Part shown: positions 47,216 through 58,942 of the stretch, piece by piece
Layout: each line of letters opens with the position of its first letter
Position numbering within the stretch: position 1 is the stretch's first letter
Assembly: GCF_963678635.1 (NCBI RefSeq)
Contig: NC_087069.1
Coordinates: 39,891,076-39,955,075, forward strand
Source of the DNA: Symsagittifera roscoffensis
Lineage: Eukaryota > Xenacoelomorpha > Acoela > Convolutidae
Reading direction: 5' to 3'
Length of the DNA: 64,000 nt
Program-made: the position numbers and the translations under genes
Notes under the pieces: generated by a model
The model's input: the letters and a program-made list of their open reading frames with translations, nothing else
What the model was told of the DNA's origin: nothing
Database searches by the model: none

Positions 47216-47239
47216 CTTCTGGTCCGTTTCCAGACGTCC
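47216..47239 (-). CDS. Candidate 24-nt microexon
   Basis: TTTGCAG| then 24 nt encoding GRLETDQK, then AAG|GTCTCA. Phase 0 at both ends, so it can be included or skipped without changing frame between 47776 and 47104. The donor is weak. Confidence 0.3.
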
Positions 47240-47668
47240 CTGCAAATTACAAAACATACACTAGCTGACAGATTTAACCGCAAACTAAGTTTTTTTCTCC
47301 AAAATGCCTTATCGCCGTGAAAAGTTGCCGTGAAAATTTGAATCCTTTTATATGTCACGCCCAGCAAAATGATTTATTACAAGACTCACCCATCGTGCCA
47401 ATTGCGAATGCTGATCAAATGTTGCATATAAAAAAACTAAAATCTTTGTTAAGTTCAGGGGGCTGATTTAGGGGGAAGGGGCTGAGGAATTCAACCGCTT
47501 TTTTGAAAACGGTATTTTTGGTGTTTTTGGAGAGCTATGGAAGTCAATTTGATCGACCTAAGAAGGTCAACAAATTTTTCGGATTTTTTTTTCGAAAGGT
47601 TGCCCTCCTTGAAAAAAGCTAGATCCGCTCCCTGGTGCTGCTGCGGATCTCTGGAGATGGAGAGAGAG

Positions 47669-47695
47669 GGGGGTTGGGGGTGGGGGTGGGGGTGA
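47669..47695 (+). other. G-quadruplex-forming G-run array
   Basis: Six, five, five and five Gs with 1-2 nt loops (TT, T, T). This is a very strong intrastrand G4 pattern in an AT-rich intron, on the strand opposite to transcription of the minus-strand gene. Confidence 0.75.
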
Positions 47696-47775
47696 TAGGT
47701 GAGTAGTGCGAGTTACTGTGACTCCTGCAAATTTTTTAAACGTTGTTTTTTCTTTTTAAAAAAAATCAATCTCAC

Positions 47776-47919
47776 CTTGACTGATCCTTCGTGCTCCGAC
47801 TGGTCTGGAGTGTCGAGTATGAACATGTAACTCTTCGGCTGTTTCTCTCTCGGAGTCACCCGAGTCGCATTGGTGAACGAAGAGAACTCGTGAGAGCCAG
47901 GCACCAATGACAAGTCCAT
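47776..47919 (-). CDS. First coding exon of the unidentified minus-strand gene
   Basis: An ATG at 47919 opens 48 codons ending at TCAAG|GTGAGA, an excellent donor, in phase 0. The peptide starts MDLSLVPGSHEFSSFTNATR and continues with EKQPKSYMFILDTPDQSEHE. It has no signal peptide or recognised domain. It is proposed as the gene's start because stops precede the ATG. The gene would span 47919 to at least 45048, possibly 44646, head-to-head with the plus-strand gene at 49021, with about 1.1 kb between the two starts. Confidence 0.6.
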
Positions 47920-47959
47920 GATTAGTCAACCTTGATAACCACTTAAGCACTAATTAACC

Positions 47960-49020
47960 AATCAAGTAACGGAATCTTAGTAAATAATAAAAAGAATTCG
48001 CTAATTAATGAACGGAGAATTGCAAATAATTGATGGCAGCCAAGTGTATTAATGAAACCTTTATTATTATGTAACAACCACACAGATTTATGGGATAGAA
48101 ATCAAAATGATCAATTGATAATATTTTAATAAGGATCTATCATTGATTGATGTCAGCAGCGAGACAACTTTTTTCGAGAGTAAGGAATTGAAATGAAAGA
48201 TTAATACTTAGATTTTTTAAATTGGTGACTCAAAATTTCACTTAACAATTATTTCTGTTTCTTTCTGCTTTTTATACCAAAATGTTAATTTTTAAATCAT
48301 TAATTGAAGTTTATGATTTTCAATCTTGAATTAAGTGAATATACGTTTTAGTTGGTTTGTTTTGAATACAACGTTTTGGTTTTTTCGTTAATGAAAGATT
48401 TATATCATCAAAACTATAATATTTTAAGTGTACATCGAATATACCAATAACATACGCCAACCTTGCACGTTTTTTGCTTTGAATGGTGCGTTTTTATGTG
48501 AAAGAAATCAAATAAATATTTGATTGTTTTCGTTTAAAGCACTGCAGAAAAAATGAACAGTAAATACATTTTTTACTCAATCCATCTGTAGTAAGCATAT
48601 ACTTTTTGAGCATATTCATTTACTTGCTTATTATATTTGATGCAGAACACTGGATTTGAAATTAATCTATTTGTGTCTCATATCTGATTTTTGCTGGAAA
48701 AAAAGTATATCAGTTTCGCTGCTTGTCGAAAATGGTGGAGTTCAATTTTGACTGTCATGCCTTATTGAATTTTTTGAACTTCAGATACTTCCAGAAATTT
48801 CAACTGAATTCATTGCGTATTCGCTGATATGAAGTATTATTATTATGATTATTATCAAAAATAATTGCTAATTTTTTGCAACCAAGTCCAACGATTTATG
48901 CGACTGCTTTATTTACCTTTTTCAAATTCTGTTTGAATAGTTATTTATATTATATCATAAAAACATTTCAATAAATTTTATTTCCATTTTATTTTACTTT
49001 TTGATTCCAATCAAATCAAT
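47960..49020. promoter_or_regulatory. Shared upstream region of two divergent genes
   Basis: About 1.1 kb of AT-rich DNA between the minus-strand start (47919) and the plus-strand start (49021), a possible bidirectional promoter. No consensus element could be assigned with confidence, and no ORF is present. Confidence 0.35.
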
Positions 49021-49206
49021 GGCGTCTCTTAGTTACCCGAAATACGACACACTCCCCCAGATATTTGCGAGTCAGGGTGAACCCAATATTTACTCACCCA
49101 AAGGAAATTACGGAGTAAACTTTGGAGGAAATAAAGCTACAATGAGTGTCCCATTTATGAACTCTAGCGGGTACAAGTATGATAGATGGATCCCAAACAA
49201 TAATAT
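49021..49206 (+). CDS. Plus-strand coiled-coil gene, exon 1
   Basis: The ATG of AATCAATGGCGTC opens 62 codons to a good donor (AATAAT|AT with GTAAGA at 49207), ending in phase 0. The peptide MASLSYPKYDTLPQIFAS then SPKGNYGVNFGGNK is Gly-, Tyr- and Asn-rich and likely disordered. No domain recognised. Confidence 0.65.
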
Positions 49207-49530
49207 GTAAGAAAACGCGGGTCCATGAAATTTAAATAATTATGAAAAGTTCTCAGAACGGCACACGTAGTGGATAGTTTAAATGGTCTTATTGAGAAAA
49301 CGCGTTTTTTTACGCAATAAGATTTGTGTATATTTAATCCCTTATATTAACTCTGCCTTAGAACTTCTTTTTTACGCGAACGATATCAATGTTTTTTTTG
49401 GTAAAAAAAAGGTCTATTTCGGCAAAAAAATTGGGAATAAAAATGATCATGGGGTAATTTGAACAAAAACGACCCTAAATTTTGAATCAAATTTTTATAA
49501 TGAACCCATCTTCCATACTTGTACATTCAG

Positions 49531-49649
49531 TGGTACAAGTAATGCTCTGGTGCCTTTCAACCAGGGTGCAATGGGAGGGAAATTGGGTCAATATGGGGGT
49601 CAAATGATGGAAGACTCGAATCGAGTGAGAGCACTTGAAATGAGACTGA
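49531..49649 (+). CDS. Plus-strand coiled-coil gene, exon 2
   Basis: Acceptor GTACATTCAG| and donor CTGA|GTGAGT; 119 nt. It joins exon 1 and leaves with one base carried over. It encodes FNQGAMGGKLGQYGGQMMED and then NRVRALEMRL, the beginning of a heptad pattern that continues smoothly in exon 3. Confidence 0.65.
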
Positions 49650-49944
49650 GTGAGTTTGTATCTTCTTTCTTTCTAGCTTTAAGACTAAGGGTGTGTTTAA
49701 TATTTTTAATCTACTTTAGAATATTGCTTCCCAACAGACTAATTACACAAGCAAAGCTTGTGTTATAGTATGAACTCTCCTTTTTTTCCAACCTAAGTCG
49801 CAAATATTGTTGCGACAAGATGCGTTCATTTTGAAAGTTTTCATTTTAATCAATATTCAGCTATTAAGTACAGCCAACGCTAAGAATATTAATACAGACT
49901 AATTTATTAACACAAATAGCACTTTGCTGCCAGGTAACATGGAT

Positions 49945-50030
49945 CTGTAGCGTAGAGGTAGGGACGGAGACCCGCAACACCATAAGAAAGTTCGAACCTG
50001 GGCAGGGTCGGATGATTTAATGAACTTTTT
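49945..50030 (+). repeat. tRNA-derived SINE in intron 2
   Basis: TGTAGCGTAGAGGTAGGGAC resembles an A box and AAGTTCGAACCTGGGC is a good B box about 45 nt later. It differs in sequence from the SINE at 54450. Confidence 0.6.
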
Positions 50031-52324
50031 CGTATACTAGCTAAAATGCGTCCGCTCTATAAATTCTGCATGTTAGTTGGTAAGTTCATTTTTTGTTCAA
50101 ATTCACTGGTACTGCTAATGCGTCATAATTGGCTTGCGCCACTTAGCAAGTATGTAGACTCATAATTGGCACGCGTCACTTAAGAAAATTTGTAGACTCA
50201 AAGCTTTGCCCATTCAATTTTTCCCTGTAGCGTTATCGGTCATTTTTGCTTGTGTATGCGAAGTGAAACTTCGCCTCTCTCTGTAGCAATTAAACACAAA
50301 AACTGGATCAAAATTTTATTATTTCCCTTACTTATCATTTTTATGTTCAGACCAAAACAAGCTAGAATGACTTTTGATTCTGTAAATGCATCTAACAGTA
50401 TTGCGATCGTCTTAAGCTCAGTCAAAAGGAGATTTTCATTTTTTGAAATATATTTTCGATGTGACTATTTAAGATTGGCTTTTAGCTTGATTCTTTTTTT
50501 TTTCAACAAAAAAAAGTTTACCCTAAATGCATTATTTGACCAGAAACAAATTTTGTTCTGGCAAATGTCTTTGAAAATGAAACAAAATTGCTACTATCAG
50601 GGCAATTTTTTTAAAAATCTTTAGCTGCCTTTTGTGTTTGTGTTGTTTGAAAAGACTAAGTTGAAGAACTAACACAGATTTTGTCAACTTTTTTTTCAAA
50701 TTACGAGCAATGAACACTCACACTTATATCAGCAAATTCCAAAGATGACTTCTGTTGACGTAATTCTGATTTCTGTCATAAATTAAGTTTTGAATTAAGT
50801 GCTGTAAATTGCGCAGTTTAAACTATAAAATGCAAGTTTTGGAAGCTTCTTCGTAAAAAGAGATTGCGCAAAAATGAATTCTGTAAATTGAACAAAGTGT
50901 AGGCCGTAAGTTCTGTAACAATATCCACAACTGATTAATTGGTTGAAAGCTGATGTGTTAGCTTAAAATAAAAAAAAATAGATATAAAATCTCTTTAAGT
51001 TTAGCTCAGTATATTATTAGATTCATTGTTTTAATCAAATTTTTCTGCAATTCGTTTTTTCATGGGCTGAAAAAGTTGGAAGTTTTGTTGAAAATAACTG
51101 GTGCTTCCATTCTTTTCATAATTTCTTTTCATTATAAAATTTGTCCAAATGAGGTCACTAAACAATCAAAAGTAGAATAAAAAACTTTTTAAGAATAACA
51201 TCGATCACCATCAGAGTAATAGCTAGCATGTTTTCAAGTGTCTACTACTCCAAGCCTTGATAACCATTTGATCTTTATTCTTTTTGGTAATGGTAGTTCT
51301 TTGTAATTTTGTGTAGAAGTTTTTATAAATATTATACTGAGATGTGATATGCATTCCCCGCCGTTTTTGAAATTTGCCTTCCCTGCCGTTTTTCGGCAGA
51401 AGTAAAAAAGATTCTTTAAAAAATTTAGCATAAAAGATATTCCTATCTTCTGTTTTTTTTTTCCCAAAATTTGAATCAATGTTTCAAACTTTTTGGATGA
51501 GTAATTTACTATTTCTAATTACTTTTGCTGGACAGTAAATAGCATCTGAATCAATGGCCTCATCAGAGATTTAATTCCAACTCTTGAAATCTTTAGTACA
51601 CGTTTTGAGCAACTTTTATCTTGCGTTCGTGCTTGGTGTCTGGATGCTTAGTTTTAGGAGATGACACGATAGAACAGAAAACACATATTTGTAGAAATAA
51701 TAACCTTTTTCTGTGCGAGTAGCACAGACTAGTCCAACCACTTCCGTAAACAGTTCCATATTTTTGCATAATATCTTGATAATCTCTTAATGAAATCAAA
51801 CTTGTGCAGCCTAAAAGATCATTTTTTAAAAAAAACAAGCGTAAACTGATTGCTGTACTTGCTCGAAATTCTAAATCTAAATTCTAAGAAATACTAAATT
51901 CTAGAAATACTAAATTCAATGTCGTTCGAATCATTCCGCTGATTATTTTTACAACAAAAATGCGTGGAAAACAAAAAGAAGAGAAAAAAAATAACAATGA
52001 TAGAGGATTGATGTGCGAGTAGCACAGAATGATCCGACTAAATTCATAAAAACTACAAAAGAAGGTTTTTTTTTCTTTTTTCAAATTGAAGTCGTTGTTT
52101 ATACATACTATACAAATGAGTAGAAAATCATTGAAATACTGCATTTATCCAAAAAAATGAATAACCACTTAATAACAGAAAAAAAAATTGTTTTTCAAAA
52201 CTTTTTCCTCGCAAAATTTTGTATATATTTTTGGAAACTTTTTTTCACTAGTTAGCGTTTTAAAATTATCGTATTCGGAAAATCCATTTTCTTAATCTAA
52301 AGTTTTCTCAGCCTAAAGTTAGAC

Positions 52325-52500
52325 TGAAACCCATTACGAGGCCAAACTCTGCACTGGATAGGAGCACAATTTTGTGTCTGTATGTTCCTGGATTCCAGAG
52401 ACAAGTCTTTAAACATGTTTAAATTTTGTCGGAACGATCAAAGAAAATGAAGGAACAAAAGAAGAACAAAGGGAGCGTCCTTGTCGCGAAATCCGCTTAC
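52325..52500 (+). repeat. Dispersed repeat T, copy 2
   Basis: Matches 5850-6010: ACGAGGCCAAACTCTGCA, TGTATGTTCCTGGATTCCAG, ACAAGTCTTTAAACATGTT and GAACGATCAAAG. Confidence 0.55.
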
Positions 52501-53724
52501 AATGCGCAAAATGCACAGTTTGATCTCGTAATGCTAAAAAATTTCAAACCAGTTTTTGCTCTACATTAAGATTTTTTAAAAGTTTTTTGTAGTCGTTCGA
52601 ATCACGGTTGATACTGCTATAATTTGTCCTTGTTGATCTGTTGTGCTTCTCTGTGGAAAAAAAAATAATGAAAATACTGGCGAATCTAAAATTACTTTCA
52701 GTTTCCAATGTTTGGAATAAAAACTATCATCTCAAAATACCACTTCGACGAAAAATTTTTCCAGATCACTAATTGATTTGCATACATTTTGTTCAAAATA
52801 TATTGCTTCACTGGGTTCGAAAAGTGACTGGTTGCCTTGAAATAATTTTGGCCGAGTTCTTTCCGTCCAAGTTAACGCAGCAACGATTAGTTGGATATCA
52901 TTTTAACACAATGCTCAAAAATTGACAACATGGTATCATGATTATAAACTTTTAGCAATTCCCAGAGCATCTAAAACTCTCGAAAAGCAACTGTCCAACT
53001 TTACCGGCGACTTAACTTCAATAAACAAAATAAAATCTCATGAAGTTTTTCTCTAACAATTAGAAACTTTAAAATTTGCATCACCTGATGCTATGCAAAT
53101 TGAATAGCAATTTGCGCAGTTTTAGCTAGCAATAAGTTAAGAGAAAAAAAAGGTTTTGTTTTACAATTTTTAGTCCTCTCAATTGCAATGAATGAGGTAC
53201 CTTCGTTAATGGGTACAGATGTGACGCATGTTTAACCACTAAGTCAGCTCTTTATAATGATGGCAAATTGCTATCAGATACTATAGGGGGGCAATAATTA
53301 CAGTTAAACTTTAAAAAAAAATTCAAAAGTGTTTTTTGTTTTACTATATTTGCGGCTTTTTAGATAAAGATAACTGGATTACTGATCTGAGTTTCTGATT
53401 AAGTGATGAGGAACGTAGTTCAGACTTTTATGTAGTTCATGCAGTTTTTTGTTGTAGTTTGTAGAGAATTTTTGGTAGTTACTTATGCTTAGGTATTTGT
53501 TTTTAATAATAAACGCAAAAAAAAAAAAACTTTCAGCCAACAATTTTTTTTATTAGACCTCATTTATTTATTTCACTTTTCGTATGAGACAGAATATTTG
53601 TCTACATTCAAAGTATTGTTTTTAGTTTCGTGTCGCAAGTTGTGCGAAGCTTCTGTGTTTAACATTCTTCTAGATATATATGCTTCTAGGTAGCATATAT
53701 AACAAGAATGGATGCTTCTATGTA

Positions 53725-53945
53725 AGCACTATTTGAGTTCAATTCAATTTCTTCTGCTAAAAATTAAGGTAAGTTTTGCTCTGAAGGTAAGTATGAAAGT
53801 GTAAAGGTCACGAAAAACTTGATCAACTTCTAGTTTCGAAAGTGGAATTTTATTGTCAGATTACCCAGTGAAATAAATTTTACCTATTGATCCAGTTTTC
53901 TCAATTTGAGTAAATTTTACCAAAAAATTCCAGCTAAAAAAATGT
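53725..53945 (-). repeat. Dispersed repeat R, inverted copy 5
   Basis: The reverse complement matches 35840-35990: GAGAAAACTGGATCAA, ACTAGAAGTTGATCAAG and TTTTTCGTGACCTTTACAC. Confidence 0.6.
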
Positions 53946-54210
53946 TCTTGCAATACAAAGAGCTGTAAAGCCATATATATTTTGCTATGAAATTATAAAG
54001 ACGAAGTTTTTTCAAAAAAAAAAACAAGTCAGTTTTTCTTTTTGTTTTTTTTTGACTTTTTTGGCTCTTTTCCTACTGTCTGTCGGCTATTTTTAATGAA
54101 GTTCTGATAATGTGATTGTTTCGTTTTCAAAAACTAAATAGCCTTTTTATTTCTCAATGACAAAAAAGTTATCTTTAAGGCATGATTAATGAAAGATTTG
54201 GCGTGTTTAG

Positions 54211-54407
54211 TGGCGGCGGAGCAGAGCAACAAGACAGTTCTCGAGGAGGTGGTCCGTCTGCAGAATGAGATGAGAGTGACAGTGAGACGACTGGAGGAGA
54301 ACTACAGCAAAGAGCTGGCTGAGAGGAGCCAGGTGGACCAGGGGGTGAGGAGTGCCAGCCAGAGTGTGCAGCAGATGGCCAGTCGCATCCAACAGATAGA
54401 ACAGATG
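54211..54407 (+). CDS. Plus-strand coiled-coil gene, exon 3
   Basis: Acceptor GCGTGTTTAG|, then 197 nt, leaving in phase 0 at CAGATG|GTACTG. It encodes AAEQSNKTVLEEVVRLQNEM, VRRLEENYSKELAERSQVDQ and ASRIQQIEQM. It is strongly heptad-patterned, continuing exon 2. Base composition is clearly richer in G than its surroundings. I do not recognise the family. Confidence 0.75.
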
Positions 54408-54449
54408 GTACTGGTTAAAATAAAAATTAAATAAAAGGGTGCGGTTATA

Positions 54450-54600
54450 AGAGTGGTGATGAAGTGGTAACGTCTCCGCCTCTCAGTCAAATGGTAGGCT
54501 GTTCGAGGCCCACCATGATCCGTGCTAGTTGCTTGAGGGTGAGGTAAAATTACCCAGCCTAGAAAAATAAACAATAAAAGTGCATGTAATTCTTGAGCAT
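54450..54600 (+). repeat. tRNA-derived SINE in intron 3
   Basis: AGTGGTGATGAAGTGGTAAC (A-box region) and AGGCTGTTCGAGGCCCACC (B box), followed by a body with TTGCTTGAGGGTGAGG and ATTACCCAGC that also occurs at 36218-36265, then an A-rich tail. Confidence 0.7.
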
Positions 54601-54737
54601 GGAATAACAGCGGTTCTCCGTGTAGAGTTGAACATCTCGTAAGTTGGTCCTGTCCCTTGTGAATAAATTCGTCTTGACTTGGGGGGGGGGTTAAGTCGGG
54701 AATTTCAATGGTTTTCTCAGACTTATACAAATCCATC

Positions 54738-57700
54738 AGATCATCATCATCATGACTAAGGCACTACTGCCCATTGTCAGCCACATATTGAGTCCCGAAC
54801 TATCGCACGCCATCGCTTTCTGTCCAGGGCTGCCTCCATGCAGGCATCTTTCCAGCACAATCTCCACTTGTCTGCCCTCATGTTCGGTGGTTTCAGAACA
54901 CGTTCGAGGTCAGCAGCGACTGTTGATCTCCATGTTCTTCTGACCCCACCTCTTGGTCTTTTCCAAGTGGGCGCCTTCTCGAAGAACAGTGCCTCCTTCG
55001 TCACTCTCTCATCCGGCATTCTGAACACATGTCCACACCACTTCAGTCGCATACGCCTCAGCACATAGTCCATAGGTGAGTCAAGTTGTGCTTTGCGAAG
55101 CAGTTCCTGGGTAGCTATTTCGAATCCATTGTAGACAAATCGCCGTGCACACCTAGTTTCGAATGAGGACAACCTGGCCAGGTCCCCTTTCTTAACCGGC
55201 CATGTTTCTGCGCCGTATAGGAGAGCACTTCTTACGCATGCTTTGTACACTTTGCTTTTGGTCCTGGTGGTTATGTTTCTGTTACTCCAGAATTTCTTCA
55301 GCTGCGCAGCATTTCTAGTCGCGCTGGCTATTCTGTGCTGAACTTCTGGGGTAATGTCTCCGTTACAGGTGATGCGGCTTCCTAGGTAGTCGAACTCAGT
55401 GACGTTTTCTAGCTTAACACCATTACAAAATAGCACCGTTGGCTCGCAACAGGAGAACATGCACTTAGTCTTGGACTCGTTCAGTTGGAGTCCTACCAAT
55501 TTTGCGGCGTCAACTACTCGATTCAGTAAGTTCTGGGCGTCATCTGGATTGTCCTCTAGCAGGCAAATGTCATCTGCATAGTCCAGGTCAGTAATACTGG
55601 TTTCTAGCCGGATACCTAGATTCGTGTTATCTGTGGCGACGTTCAGGATCCGATCAATGAGGATGTTGAACAGGAAGGGTGACAGGACGCCACCCTGGCG
55701 GACTCCTGTTTCCACGTGGAACGCCTCTGATAGGTTGTCGTTTCTTCGCACGATGCTGTTGGACTGTGAATACATGTTCCTGAGAATCCTAAGCAGCTTG
55801 TCTGGCATTCCGTGATCTTCCAGGATCTTCCATATGGCATCTCTCTTGACGCTGTCAAAGGCAGCTTTGAAATCTATGAAGACCATCACTGTGGGTATAT
55901 TGTACTCACTTCGCTGCTCGATTATCTGTCGTAGGGCGAAAACTTGATCTCTACAACCTCTTCCCTTCTTAAAGCCGGCTTGATTATCTCTCGCGTATGA
56001 GTCGTAGAGGTCGTCAAAACGTGCGAGTAGTATAGCTTCCAGGATTTTTAAACCAATGCAGAGCAGAGATATTCCTCTATAGTTGCTGCACACTAGTTTG
56101 TCACCTTTTTTATGAAACGGCAGGAGTATTGACGTTCGCCATTCATCTGGGACTGCCTCTTCTCTCCATATATTTTTGAAGAGGTCTTTCAGAAGAAGTA
56201 CTATTCTCTCACCTCCTTTTTTGAACAGTTCTGGTGGGATGTGGTCGCACCCGCCAGCTCTGTGGTTATGGAGGCTTGCTAGTGCAACCTCAATCTCACT
56301 TCTTAGCGGCTCTCCCTGATCTATATCCGTAAAGACTCCAGTACTCGAGACGACCTTGGGCAGTTGGGCCGGGCTGTTGTCAGCATTCAGAAGTTGGCAG
56401 AAGTGAGTTGCCCATCGTTGCATGACTTCCTTGCTATCGCTGATTTGTTGGCCATCGAGACCTTTGACTGTTTGTGAACTACTCGATTTGGCACCACTCA
56501 AAGTCCGAATGAGGCGGTACATCTCTCTAGTGTGTCCTCTTTCATTGGCGTCCTCAATTTGATCCGATTTCATGTCGAGGTAGCAGTTCTTGTCTTTTCG
56601 GATGAGTTTTTTCACCAGCTTTCGTTGCGCAGCTATTTTCGAGAGTTCAGCGCCCTTAGCCTTGAGGTTTTCACGTGTTCTGATGGCTTTGAGGGTTTCA
56701 TCAGATATCCAAGGTTTCCTTACGGTGCACGAGATTCCCAGATTCTTTTTCGCCGATGATATCATACTGTCTCTTAGGATTTCCCATTTCTGGTTCACGT
56801 TGCTGGTAGATTCGGTTACTGAACAAAGGGCCGTACAGTATTTCCTGGAAGTACCTGTATGTTGGAGCCCATCGAGGTTGAGTCTAACTGTTCTATGGGT
56901 TTTGACATATGTACGAAGTTTCGTCTTCAGATTGCATTTCACCATTCTATGGTCGCTGTCGATCCAAATCTTGTCACTTCTTGCTCTGATATCGTTGATC
57001 GCTGTGCGCCATCTCCTCTTGATCAGGATGAAGTCTATCTGGTTCCGGGTTCGTCTGTCGCGTGATATCCAGGTATATAGCTGGTGGTTCTTCTTCTGGT
57101 ACATCGCGTTTGCAATTGCCAGGTCGTTCGTAGCTGCAAACATAGCGAGGCGTTCTCCATTGTCGTTTCGTTTCGATGTTTTTATGAAACGACCTATGTG
57201 TTGTTGTTCCGCGGGGTATGCCTGTCCTAGGCTGGCATTTAGATCTCCCGCTAAGATAATTACATCACCGTTGGGGCATTTTTCAAGAGTCTTTTGTAGT
57301 GTTCGGTAAAACTCATCTTTGTCGAGAGCTTCTGCGTCCTCAGTCGGCGCATATCCACATATAATGGATAATGGGTAGGGTTTAGCAAAGATGCGGGCGG
57401 AGCAAACTCTGGGGCTGGTTGCTTTCCATGATTGCACGGAGCTGCTGAGTTTCTTGTCGATTGCGATACCAACTCCGTGGATGCCTCGGTTGTCGTCATA
57501 CCCACTGGTGTATACTTTGTAGTTTTTGGTGTTATGCGTGTTGTCTCCGGAAATTCTAGTTTCCTGAAGGCAGGCAATGTGAACTCCATGGTTTTCAAGG
57601 GATTGCAGGCAATGTGAAATCCATGGTTTTCAAGGGATTTTGGGACTTTCATAATGTGGGTTCTTGGCTGGTTTTACAGGGCTCGCCACGCCCCAACCCT

Positions 57701-57780
57701 CCTCCTTTATCCGGGCTTGGGACCGGCTGCCTTCTCAAGAGAGTTAACAGGCGGAGTTGAGGCGGTACATCAAAGGTCAC
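54738..57780 (-). mobile_element. RTE-clade LINE, nearly full length, antisense in intron 3
   Basis: The 3' end carries the short ATGATGATGATGATC repeat typical of RTE elements (54738-54755). The GC-rich 5' part (57652-57780) contains CCGGTCCCAAGCCCGGATAA, a hallmark of RTE leaders. The single ORF is open for about 890 codons without a stop or frameshift, so the insertion is recent. The front of the endonuclease is abnormal (see the ORF). It lies opposite to the host gene's direction. Confidence 0.85.
54777..57600 (-). CDS. RTE ORF: APE endonuclease plus reverse transcriptase
   Basis: The frame is open from about 57597 to 54777. The endonuclease part starts at NHGVHIACLQETRISGD, with the catalytic Glu, followed by IICGYAPTED, ILAGDLNASLGQAYP, RRTRNQIDFILI and DSDHRMVKC. 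The RT has YRGISLLCIGLKILEAIL, VFIDFKAAFDSVKRDAIW, VRQGGVLSPFLFNILID and LDYADDICLLE. The C-terminal RTE signature is SALLYGAETWPVKKGDL and LKWCGHVFRMPDERV. The first strand of the endonuclease (the usual GTWNVRTL motif) is missing. Instead a 31-bp unit is tandemly duplicated near 57560-57625, with a stop in the frame before it. So the polymerase looks intact but the endonuclease is likely defective. Confidence 0.88.
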
Positions 57781-57889
57781 AAACAGTCAAAGGTTCACAA
57801 ACATTTTAGCAATCCCCCACGTTATTGCAATTAGCAAAAACTCGTTATTCAGGAGATTATTAGGATTCGGAAAGATATTTGGTATTTTT

Positions 57890-58670
57890 TTTTAGAAAAC
57901 ATCAGATTTTTATATATTAAGTTTTAAGAAAAAGTAAATGCCTTGCCTAGTTTTATGTTGTCAAAACACTGATCTTTGATGACAACATTAAAATCAAAAA
58001 TACTACACAAATTAAAAATTGACCGGGTTATTTTTGTAGCTCCCCCTTGTTTCTATAATTTTTAGTAGTCCGTTAAATTTTTTTCTTGTCTTCGCTGACC
58101 CGCTTTTCTTCGGCGCTTCGTAGATTTTTATCGCGTTCTGATTTCTTGTTTCCCGACTTGCTCATTTGTGTCCAGATTACTTCCTGTTGCGTGTTCCAAA
58201 ATGAGAATCTGAGTTTCTGGGACCTCTTGTCCGCTAAGATTATCGATGTCCAGATTCTCTTTTGCGATTATCGCCTAGTGAAATTTGTTGCTCCATTGGG
58301 TCCAGGAATGTAGCGGCTCCATTGTGTGAGTTGGCCTGAATGAATGAATTCCATAAAAATAAAACAATAAACTACAAAACAAAACATAAGAAATGTTTTG
58401 AATTAAAATGTCGGTTCTAAAGCTAACACGAACAGTGAATGATCGACAACTGGTTGGTTCATACTGGAGGTTGACTGGTATCTAATCAATACCGATGGTC
58501 AGAAGAATATAATAATAAAACAAATCAGCACAAGTTTGTTAAATTTTTAGGTTTTTATGTATTAACTTTTATGTTATTTTTAAGAAGTAGATATTTAAAA
58601 AAAACTAATTAACTGTTTAGTTTGATGTTGACAAAAAATTGATTTTAGACGTCAACATTAACACAACTCA
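57890..58670. repeat. Repeat pair split by a 500-bp segment
   Basis: 57900-58010 and 58550-58665 are diverged direct copies (TTAGTTTTATGTTGTCAAAA against TTAGTTTGATGTTGACAAAA, then GACAACATTAAAA against GTCAACATTAACA). The intervening 58040-58340 is richer in G and C and ends TGAATGAATTCCATAAAAAT, like a LINE or SINE tail. No coding function seen. Confidence 0.45.
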
Positions 58671-58826
58671 TGCAGTTTATATCATAAACTATAATACTCA
58701 TTTTAATACTCATTTGTAACTCAATTTAATTTGCAGAAGAGCAGGTTATTTTTTCGTCTTGTTTTTAAAGTAGGGATGCATCTTCTTGATTCCGAACTTA
58801 TAACTGATTATATGTTCTTTTTTTAG

Positions 58827-58942
58827 ATGGAGCAGGGTCAGTCAAGTGTGACTAATCTGACAGGTCAGGTGAAGAGGATAGAGACTAATCTGATGAGTGC
58901 TCAGAGAGATGTTCTTCAGAGGAATGACTCATACTTCGCAAG
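58827..58942 (+). CDS. Plus-strand coiled-coil gene, exon 4
   Basis: Acceptor TTCTTTTTTTAG|, donor GCAAG|GTGAAA; 116 nt entering in phase 0 and leaving in phase 2. It encodes MEQGQSSVTNLTGQVKRIET and NLMSAQRDVLQRNDSYFA, heptad-patterned like exons 3 and 5. Confidence 0.75.

Larger units (their letters stand above)
50050..54150. other. Large intron 2, no gene seen
   Basis: AT-rich sequence with short ORFs only. It holds repeat T copy 2 (52325-52500) and an inverted repeat R copy (53725-53945). A (GTGCGAGTAGCACAGA) word occurs twice, at about 51714 and 52014, within otherwise unrelated sequence. Confidence 0.5.

Noticed and set aside
49945-50030. Possible true tRNA gene
   Set aside because: The A and B boxes are good, but acceptor and anticodon stems do not pair. 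The sequence fits a SINE head.
54450-54530. Possible true tRNA gene
   Set aside because: Same reasoning: box motifs without a cloverleaf, and the adjoining body is shared with 36218-36265.
56532-57309. Plus-strand ORF of 239 codons with hydrophobic stretches
   Set aside because: It is the complement of the RTE endonuclease frame. The apparent membrane helices are antisense by-products.
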